DNA of 9,875 bases, taken from NCBI GenBank assembly GCA_002007315.1, contig LNZQ01000008.1:1-9875 (forward strand). The letters run 5' to 3'. Source of the DNA: Epulopiscium sp. Nele67-Bin004. Its GTDB lineage: Bacteria > Bacillota_A > Clostridia > Lachnospirales > Cellulosilyticaceae. Below, piece after piece: positions 4,417 through 9,875 of the stretch. A program made the translations under genes and the position numbers. The notes below the pieces were generated by a model. The model searched no databases. It saw only the letters and a list, made by a program, of their open reading frames with translations, and was not told the DNA's origin. Every line of letters begins with the position of its first letter. Within the stretch, counting starts at the first letter, position 1.

Positions 4417-6054
4417 GTGAGTGTTAAAACAATAGATGCACCATTACTTCAAAAAATGATAGTAAGCGGGGCAAGATTATTAGACGAGAGAAAAGAAGTA
4501 ATAAATGAGTTAAATGTTTTTCCAGTTCCAGATGGTGACACAGGTACAAATATGTCACTAACTATGCTAGCAGCCGCAAAAGAAGTGGAAAACATTGAGC
4601 CGACTAGTATTGCTGCTATTGGAAAAGCATTTGCCACTGGGTCACTACGAGGAGCTAGAGGGAATTCAGGTGTAATTTTATCGCAACTTATTAGAGGTTT
4701 TGTTAAAGGACTAGGTGATAGCGAAACAGTAGACGCACAAAAACTTGGCGAGGCAGCACAACTTGGTGTAGAAACGGCGTATAAAGCGGTTATGAAGCCA
4801 AAAGAGGGTACAATACTAACAGTGGCAAGAGAAGTTGCAGAAAAAGCAACAAGCTTAGAAACTGAAGATTTGATGGTATTTTGCGAAGAAATTATAATAC
4901 ATGGATATGATATACTTGCACAAACGCAAGATATGTTGCCGGTTCTAAAAGAAGCAGGCGTAGTTGACGCTGGGGGTCAAGGTCTTATGGCTATAATTGA
5001 GGGAGCGGCACTTGTTATGCTTGGCGAAATCAATATTGACCTAAAACGTCCAACAGGTAAACCATCACCAAATACAGCATTTTCGGCACTACAACAATTT
5101 AATACGGAAGATATAACTTTTGCGTATTGTACAGAGTTTATCGTTGAAAGAGATTTATCAAAGCCGTATGATGAAGATGAAACAAGAAAATACTTAGATG
5201 GTATTGGAGATAGCCTTGTTGCTGTATCGGACGAGGAGTACATCAAAATTCATGTCCACACAGATAACCCAGGTCACGCACTGCAACACGGGCTAAAGTT
5301 TGGAAGTCTTACTAACATCAAAATTGAAAACATGAAAGAGCAACATAGCTCAATATTAGGGTCTGACGCACCAGCTACGCAAACAGAACCAGCAAAAGAG
5401 ATCGGGTTTGTTTCAATCGTAGCAGGAAGTGGATTTGCTGATATAGTTGGAAGCTTGGGTGTTGATAAAGTTGTTGAGGGGGGTCAAACTATGAACCCTA
5501 GCACAGAAGATATTTTGGATGCTATAAAAAGCGTTAATGCAAAAAAAGTAATCGTTATGCCAAACAACAAAAATATCATTTTGGCAGCAGAACAAGCAGC
5601 GGAGCTTATAACAGGGTGCGACGCACGTGTTATCCCAACGACAACGATACCAGAAGGTATTTCGGCTATGCTTGCATATGACCAAAGTATAGAAGACATT
5701 GAAGAAATCGTTGAGGGCATGACAGAGGCAATGAACACTGTTAGCACTGCACAAATAACGATAGCAGTTAGAGATACAATAATAAAAGGTGAGGCTATAA
5801 CAGAAGGCGAATACCTTGGAATACTTGATGGCGAAATTGTTGTAAACAATCCAAGCCTAAAACAAACTTATATCGAACTACTAGGCAAATTTGATAAAGA
5901 TAGCGAAATTATAACTATATACTACGGCGAAGATATCGATGATGAAACAGCAAATGAGTATTTGGAAGAAGCAGAAAATATATTTGATGAAGCAGATGTT
6001 GATTTGCAATTTGGAAATCAGCCAGTATATTATTTTATGATATCAGCAGAATAA
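4417..6054 (+). CDS. fakA: Fatty acid kinase catalytic subunit FakA (YloV, DAK2 domain)
   Basis: This 545-residue FakA (YloV) has the usual length. It phosphorylates fatty acids bound to a FakB (DegV-family) partner, so that exogenous fatty acids can enter phospholipid synthesis through PlsX/PlsY. The N-terminal DAK2 kinase domain is complete: ELNVFPVPDGDTGTN, where Asp39 and Asp41 are the Mg-ATP ligands; GSLRGARGNSGVILSQ at about residues 75-90; and GVVDAGGQGL at 181-190. The middle region holds IKIHVHTDNPG. The C-terminal third, from about residue 328 (IGFVSIVAGSGFADI), is the FakB-contacting domain, with VIVMPNNKNI. The start is GTG 4417, with GGGAGG at 4403-4408 placed 8 bases upstream. 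No fakB is in the window. A strong hairpin terminator begins 4 bases after the stop, separating it from recG. Confidence 0.95.
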   Translation: MSVKTIDAPLLQKMIVSGARLLDERKEVINELNVFPVPDGDTGTNMSLTMLAAAKEVENIEPTSIAAIGKAFATGSLRGARGNSGVILSQLIRGFVKGLGDSETVDAQKLGEAAQLGVETAYKAVMKPKEGTILTVAREVAEKATSLETEDLMVFCEEIIIHGYDILAQTQDMLPVLKEAGVVDAGGQGLMAIIEGAALVMLGEINIDLKRPTGKPSPNTAFSALQQFNTEDITFAYCTEFIVERDLSKPYDEDETRKYLDGIGDSLVAVSDEEYIKIHVHTDNPGHALQHGLKFGSLTNIKIENMKEQHSSILGSDAPATQTEPAKEIGFVSIVAGSGFADIVGSLGVDKVVEGGQTMNPSTEDILDAIKSVNAKKVIVMPNNKNIILAAEQAAELITGCDARVIPTTTIPEGISAMLAYDQSIEDIEEIVEGMTEAMNTVSTAQITIAVRDTIIKGEAITEGEYLGILDGEIVVNNPSLKQTYIELLGKFDKDSEIITIYYGEDIDDETANEYLEEAENIFDEADVDLQFGNQPVYYFMISAE

Positions 6055-6057
6055 AGC

Positions 6058-6090
6058 AAAAAGGTTGTCATTTCGGTGGCAACCTTTTTT
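6058..6090 (+). terminator. Intrinsic terminator between fakA and recG
   Basis: The stem AAAAAGGTTGTC (6058-6069) with GGCAACCTTTTT (6078-6089) makes 12 pairs with one G-T. It is closed by an 8-base loop and has six T at 6085-6090. The recG ribosome binding site follows at 6094-6098. Some read-through, or a promoter I cannot see, must supply recG. Confidence 0.85.
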
Positions 6091-6105
6091 GATGGAGGGA
6101 ACAAA

Positions 6106-8043
6106 TTGCAATCAATATTAGACATAAAAGGGATAGGAAGCCAAACGGCATCAAAGTTTGGTAAACTTGAGATTTTTACTATAAAACAATTAATTGAACA
6201 TTATCCAAAGCAATATGAAGATAGACGAACAACTGTGCCAATAAAAGACATAATACTTGATGAAAAAAATAACATAATGGCAAAAGTTGTTGATATCCAA
6301 GTTAGAAAAACTAAGCAGATTATAGTTACATTAAAAGTTGTTGACCAAACAGGAGGGGTAAACATAACGTTTTTTAATCAGCCATATATAAAAAATGTCA
6401 TCACGCTTGGGCGAACATACAACTTTTATGGAAAAGTGACGACGAAGCTTGATAAACTTGAAATGCAATCGCCAGAGTTTCAAAATGAACATATACCAAA
6501 AATTGTACCGATATATCCATCAACATACAAGTTGTCACAAAAAACTATTAGAAGTGCAATACAAACTGCTTTAAGTATGATAGAAATAGATGAGCCTATA
6601 CCAAAAGAAATACGAGAGCGTCATAACTTTATGAGCAAAAAAGACGCAGTTTTTAGCATACACTTCCCCGACACTCCAGCAGATTTTTTTGAGGCACGTA
6701 GACGGCTTGTGTTTGAAGAATTGTTTATATTGCAACAAAAGCTGTATGCACTAAAAAGCGACTTTAAGGGGGAGGGGATACCAAAGCCTATGCCAAGTGA
6801 TTACAATGTATTTTTAGATAAGCTGCCGTTTAAGCTTACAGATGCACAAAACACTGTATTAGATGAAATTTTTGATGATATGGCACAGCCATTTGCAGCA
6901 AATAGGCTTGTTCAAGGTGACGTTGGTTCGGGAAAAACAGTTGTTGCAGCTGCGGCGTTGTTTGTTGCTGTCAAAAACGGTTATCAAGGGGCAATGATGG
7001 CACCAACAGAAGTTCTTGCGGTGCAACATTATGAATTTTTGACGAGCATATTTGACGGATTAAATATACGGGTACATCTTGTGACAGGTAGCATGACAAA
7101 AAAACAACGTACACTTTTAGTTGAGCAAATAGATGAAATAGATATTTTTGTCGGCACGCATGCACTTCTGGAAGATAGCGTTCCAATTCCAAATTTGGGT
7201 ATCGTTATAACAGATGAGCAACATAGATTTGGGGTTCGCCAGCGTCTAAAACTGTCACAAAAAGGGCAAACTCCAGATGTATTTGTTATGAGTGCAACGC
7301 CAATTCCAAGGACGCTTGCTCTAATATTGTATGGCGATATGGACATTTCGGTTATAGATGTGTTGCCAAGTGGGCGAATTCCTATAAAAACAAATTCCGT
7401 TGACACAAAATATTATGAGAGAATTTACGCATTTATGAAACAACATATAGATAGTGGCAGACAATGTTATATAATATGTCCGATGGTTGAGGAAAATGAA
7501 AAACTGGAAGACTTAAAAAACGTTATGCAGTACACAGAGGAGCTTAGGGAAGAACATTTTTCAAATTATACACTAGAGTATTTGCATGGAAAAATGAAAC
7601 CAAAAGAAAAAAATGATATAATGAATAGATTTTCTCAAGGTGAAATAAATATATTAGTATCAACAACGGTAGTAGAAGTCGGTGTAAACGTTCCGAATGC
7701 AACAATTATGCTTATTGAAAACGCTGAAAGGTTTGGGCTGTCGCAATTGCATCAGCTTAGAGGACGTGTTGGACGTGGCGAGCATGAGTCTTTTTGTATA
7801 TTAGTTAGCGATTCAAAAAATAAGACAACTAAACAACGACTTAAAATTATGGAAACTAGTACAAATGGATTTACAATTGCGGATACGGATTTAAAGCTTA
7901 GAGGAGCAGGGGAATTTTTTGGAACGAAACAACATGGTTTGCCAGATATGAAAATAGCAAACTTGTACACAGACAGAGAATTACTAAAGCTGGCACAACA
8001 AGAAGTGAAAACTTGGGGTGACGTTGGTGTAATTACATTATAA
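6106..8043 (+). CDS. recG: ATP-dependent DNA helicase RecG
   Basis: RecG is the branch-migrating helicase that remodels stalled forks and Holliday junctions. From TTG 6106 it has 645 residues. The N-terminus LQSILDIKGIGSQTASKFGK is the usual RecG opening, followed by the PKQYEDRR motif and the OB-fold wedge domain (about residues 60-140). Helicase motifs are GDVGSGKT (271-278, Walker A), DEQH (370-373), SATPIPRTL (from 396) and QLRGRVGRG (550-558), and DLKLRGAGEFFGTKQHG is the RecG-specific tail motif. The TTG is chosen because GGAGG at 6094-6098 lies 7 bases upstream. The longer GTG start at 6076 lies in the terminator hairpin and has no ribosome binding site. The C-terminus stops soon after TDRELLKLA, about 20-30 residues earlier than many RecGs. 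rsmD follows after 19 bases. Confidence 0.95.
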   Translation: MQSILDIKGIGSQTASKFGKLEIFTIKQLIEHYPKQYEDRRTTVPIKDIILDEKNNIMAKVVDIQVRKTKQIIVTLKVVDQTGGVNITFFNQPYIKNVITLGRTYNFYGKVTTKLDKLEMQSPEFQNEHIPKIVPIYPSTYKLSQKTIRSAIQTALSMIEIDEPIPKEIRERHNFMSKKDAVFSIHFPDTPADFFEARRRLVFEELFILQQKLYALKSDFKGEGIPKPMPSDYNVFLDKLPFKLTDAQNTVLDEIFDDMAQPFAANRLVQGDVGSGKTVVAAAALFVAVKNGYQGAMMAPTEVLAVQHYEFLTSIFDGLNIRVHLVTGSMTKKQRTLLVEQIDEIDIFVGTHALLEDSVPIPNLGIVITDEQHRFGVRQRLKLSQKGQTPDVFVMSATPIPRTLALILYGDMDISVIDVLPSGRIPIKTNSVDTKYYERIYAFMKQHIDSGRQCYIICPMVEENEKLEDLKNVMQYTEELREEHFSNYTLEYLHGKMKPKEKNDIMNRFSQGEINILVSTTVVEVGVNVPNATIMLIENAERFGLSQLHQLRGRVGRGEHESFCILVSDSKNKTTKQRLKIMETSTNGFTIADTDLKLRGAGEFFGTKQHGLPDMKIANLYTDRELLKLAQQEVKTWGDVGVITL

Positions 8044-8062
8044 ATAGTAAGGTGGTTTGGAT

Positions 8063-8617
8063 ATGAGAGTAATAAGCGGTAAATGTAGAGGTACAAAACT
8101 TGTGGCACCAGAGGGGCAAGCGACTCGCCCAACAACGGATAGAATAAAAGAAACGCTATTTAATATAATTAATTTTGATATACCAAATAGTAGATTTTTG
8201 GATTTGTTTAGTGGCAGTGGGGCAATCGGCATTGAGGCGTTAAGTCGTGGTGCAAAAAGTGCAACCTTTGTTGAATTAGACCAACAAGCTTGTGCAATAA
8301 TTAGCGAAAATTTGCAAAAAACAAGATTGCATAATTTGGCAAAAGTGTATACAATAGAAGTAGAACAAATAATTACAAAACTTGCCTTAAAAGGTGAGCA
8401 GTTCGATATTATTTTTATAGATCCACCGTATAAATATAATAATTTGGAAAAAATTGTAAATGATATAATGACACATAATTTGCTTGCGTTAAATGGAAAG
8501 ATAATAATAGAAAACTCATCTGAGGCGAAACATATCGTGTGTGACGAACTTGTTATATACAAAACTAAAAATTACAAGACGACAACACTTAGTTTTCTGG
8601 AAAGGAAATCTGAATGA
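8063..8617 (+). CDS. rsmD: 16S rRNA (guanine966-N2)-methyltransferase RsmD
   Basis: This 184-residue SAM-dependent methyltransferase modifies G966 of 16S rRNA in the 30S subunit. The opening MRVISGKCRGTKL and the TRPTTDRIKETLFNII block are the family signature. The SAM-binding motif is FLDLFSGSGAIGIEAL (from residue 45), with the acidic motif FVELD ending at residue 73. The catalytic IDPPY motif is at 119-123. The start is ATG 8063, with AAGGTGG at 8049-8055 placed 7 bases upstream; the in-frame TTG at 8057 is only one base from that site and is rejected. The last codons overlap the coaD start by 4 bases (ATGA), so the two are likely translationally coupled, and the pair is common in Firmicutes. 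Confidence 0.95.
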   Translation: MRVISGKCRGTKLVAPEGQATRPTTDRIKETLFNIINFDIPNSRFLDLFSGSGAIGIEALSRGAKSATFVELDQQACAIISENLQKTRLHNLAKVYTIEVEQIITKLALKGEQFDIIFIDPPYKYNNLEKIVNDIMTHNLLALNGKIIIENSSEAKHIVCDELVIYKTKNYKTTTLSFLERKSE

Positions 8618-9108
8618 GAATAGGAATTTACCCTGGAAGTTTTGCACCAATAACGAGTGGACACGTTGATATAATTGAGCGTGCATCAAAACTTGTTGAT
8701 AAACTTATAGTTTGTGTGTCATACAATGTGAACAAGCCAGCAGGACTTTTTACGCTACAGGAAAAAGTTGATATGGTGCAAAAAGCTACAAGGCATGTGC
8801 CAAATATACAAGTTGACTGTCATTCAGGCTTGCTCGTTGATTATGCAATACAAAAAGATGCGAACGTAATAATACGGGGACTACGCAGTATAACAGACTT
8901 TGAATACGAACTTCAAATGTCGCAAATAAACAAAAGGTTACAAAAAGAAATAGAAACGATATTTTTAGTAACCGATGCACAATATTCATTTGTAAGCTCC
9001 AGTGCCATAAAAGAGCTTGTATATTTTGATGGAGACATAGAAGGGCTTGTTCCTAAGTGCATCGAGCAAACTATAATAGATAAAATAAGGGGGAGTAACG
9101 ATGGATAA
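8614..9108 (+). CDS. coaD: Phosphopantetheine adenylyltransferase CoaD
   Basis: This 164-residue CoaD makes dephospho-CoA from ATP and 4'-phosphopantetheine, the fourth step of CoA synthesis. It has the nucleotidyltransferase alpha/beta fold: YPGSFAPITSGHVDII contains the T/HxGH motif (Thr14, His17), IRGLRSITDFEYE follows mid-protein, and YSFVSSSAIKEL is the second nucleotide-binding motif. Length and all blocks are normal. One oddity is that the strongly conserved Asp in GSFDP is Ala here (codon GCA, residue 11). The ATG overlaps the rsmD stop, and the ribosome binding site is the AAAGGAAA just upstream, inside rsmD. The 3' end overlaps the next gene by 8 bases. Confidence 0.95.
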   Translation: MRIGIYPGSFAPITSGHVDIIERASKLVDKLIVCVSYNVNKPAGLFTLQEKVDMVQKATRHVPNIQVDCHSGLLVDYAIQKDANVIIRGLRSITDFEYELQMSQINKRLQKEIETIFLVTDAQYSFVSSSAIKELVYFDGDIEGLVPKCIEQTIIDKIRGSNDG

Positions 9109-9640
9109 CGATAGAGCATTAAGTGTAATGGATTCGCTAAATATAGTGTATGAACTTATAGAAGAAGCTCCAACAATAATATTTGGTGGGGGTGCGATAA
9201 GAATAGATAGAGACATACTTAGAGAGCATCTGGAGCGCGCAATACAATCATTGCCAACAGAAGTAAGCCAAGCATATTGGTTGATGGACGAAAGAGAGCG
9301 TATTATAAGTGAGGCACATAAAGATGCCGACAACATAAGAAATGACGCTGAAATAGAAATGAAACGCCTAATACACAACAACCAAATTACTCTTGAGGCA
9401 CAACGTCTTGCCGAAGAATTGGTTTCTGAAGCAAAAAAAGACGCCAGAGAAATGCAAATGATGGGTGTTAGACATGCAGATGAGAAGCTTAAAGCAGTTG
9501 AATTTAGACTAAAAGAAACGCTAAATTATATACATGAAGAAGTTAGACAATTTGAAGATTTGGTGTCAGAAACTATCGAAGGTATTAGAGAAGAACGAAA
9601 TCAAATAAAAGAAACTATTGACCGTAGTGGACAAGAATAA
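9101..9640 (+). CDS. Conserved clostridial coiled-coil protein, function unknown
   Basis: This 179-residue protein lacks a signal peptide and membrane helix. The N-terminal 60 residues (SLNIVYELIEEAPTIIFGGG, then RIDRDILREHLERAIQSLP) look like a small helical domain. From about residue 61 to the end it is a long charged coiled coil, rich in Glu, Lys, Arg and Ala: AYWLMDERERIISEA, then ADNIRNDAEIEM, LAEELVSEAKKDAREM and HADEKLKAVEFRLKETL. Similar proteins sit next to coaD in many Clostridia and are often loosely annotated as ATPase or V-type ATPase subunit H/F-type subunit b-like, but no nucleotide-binding motif is visible here. The alanine/glutamate repeats also resemble DivIVA-type scaffolds; I do not assign it to either. 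A G-rich ribosome binding site, AGGGGGAG (about 9087-9094), lies within coaD. The 8-base overlap implies co-expression with coaD. Confidence 0.85.
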   Translation: MDNDRALSVMDSLNIVYELIEEAPTIIFGGGAIRIDRDILREHLERAIQSLPTEVSQAYWLMDERERIISEAHKDADNIRNDAEIEMKRLIHNNQITLEAQRLAEELVSEAKKDAREMQMMGVRHADEKLKAVEFRLKETLNYIHEEVRQFEDLVSETIEGIREERNQIKETIDRSGQE

Positions 9641-9679
9641 AAAACCCGCCTATACAATCCGTATAAAGCGGGTTTTTTT
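9641..9679. terminator. Two-way intrinsic terminator between the coiled-coil gene and rpsT
   Basis: AAAACCCGC (9641-9649) pairs with GCGGGTTTT (9668-9676). Inside it, TATAC (9651-9655) pairs with GTATA (9661-9665). The T-tract at 9673-9679 serves the plus strand, and the A-tract at 9639-9644 serves the minus strand. It fills nearly all of the 40-base gap between the two facing stop codons. Confidence 0.92.
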
Positions 9680-9680
9680 G

Positions 9681-9875
9681 TTATGCCATTGTATTTACTA
9701 GTTTAGCAAGTGTTGATTTTTTGCGAGATGCTGTGTTTTTGTGGAAAAGTCCTTTTGCAGTAGCTTGGTCAATTGCTTTTGTAGCAACTTTAAGTTGAGC
9801 TTGTGCAGAAGCTTTGTCCCCAGCATTTACTGCTGTTACAACTTTTTTGCAGTAAGTTTTTACTGCTGATGAAAT
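9681..9875 (-). CDS. rpsT: 30S ribosomal protein S20, C-terminal part
   Basis: This is the C-terminal 64 residues of S20; the gene begins beyond the right edge of the window. The minus-strand reading gives SSAVKTYCKKVVTAVNAGDK, then QLKVATKAIDQATAKGLFHK and NTASRKKSTLAKLVNTMA, followed by TAA at 9683-9681. AKGLFHKNTASRKKSTLAK is the S20 signature, in which the usual residue run is AAKKGVIHKNTAARKKSRL-like. S20 binds 16S rRNA early in 30S assembly. No frame damage is visible. It is read toward the coiled-coil gene and stops at the shared two-way terminator. Confidence 0.95.
   Translation of the reverse strand: MSSAVKTYCKKVVTAVNAGDKASAQAQLKVATKAIDQATAKGLFHKNTASRKKSTLAKLVNTMA

Noticed and set aside
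5413..5849. Long minus-strand frames opposite fakA
   Set aside because: They are mirror frames of a strongly conserved gene, with no ribosome binding site and no family signature.
6076..6105. GTG at 6076 as the recG start
   Set aside because: It lies inside the terminator hairpin loop and has no ribosome binding site. TTG 6106 has GGAGG at the right distance, and the protein then starts like other RecGs.
8057..8062. TTG 8057 as the rsmD start
   Set aside because: It is one base from the ribosome binding site. ATG 8063 matches the family start MRVI.
1..9875. CRISPR array, tRNA, rRNA, or phage genes
   Set aside because: I saw no regularly spaced repeats and no tRNA- or rRNA-like sequence. 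Only the toxin family has a phage link, which is not enough to call a prophage.

Overview
The window is AT-rich and has the gene content of a low-GC Firmicute of the class Clostridia. The signs are strong GGAGG-type ribosome binding sites, some GTG and TTG starts, a four-cysteine L28, and the order asp23/yloU - fakA/yloV - recG - rsmD - coaD - coiled-coil gene with rpsT facing it. I cannot name a genus; a Lachnospirales-like member is a guess from general similarity.

Positions 1 to about 2540 form an accessory patch. It opens with the 3' part of an IS200/IS605-type element: a tnpB C-terminus, a right-end hairpin and a probable omega-RNA region. The element appears to sit in the 3' end of an unidentified gene, whose last codons and terminator survive at 510-636. 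Next come a solitary Uma2-family (DUF820) nuclease-fold gene and a toxin-first higBA-type toxin-antitoxin pair with its own promoter and terminator. The patch ends with a decayed DDE transposase on the minus strand, bordered by a long-looped inverted repeat.

Positions 2545-3611 hold mntP (manganese efflux) and a solitary GspH/FimT-like pseudopilin, ending at an intrinsic terminator. The leader between them can fold into a 13-bp hairpin that buries the whole Shine-Dalgarno sequence of the pseudopilin. This is the most interesting unexplained structure I found.

Positions 3624 to the end are core genome. rpmB (L28) is read leftward from a good promoter. Diverging from it, asp23/yloU and fakA form an operon from an extended -10 promoter. 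A strong hairpin with a T-tract follows fakA, and recG begins immediately after it, most likely at a TTG, so the longest open reading frame overstates the RecG N-terminus. recG, rsmD, coaD and a coiled-coil gene are tightly packed with overlaps. The run stops at a two-way terminator shared with rpsT (S20), which enters from the right on the minus strand. The functions span fatty-acid phosphorylation, recombination and fork rescue, 16S rRNA methylation, CoA synthesis and ribosomal proteins. I see no CRISPR array, tRNA or rRNA, and no clearly new multi-gene system.
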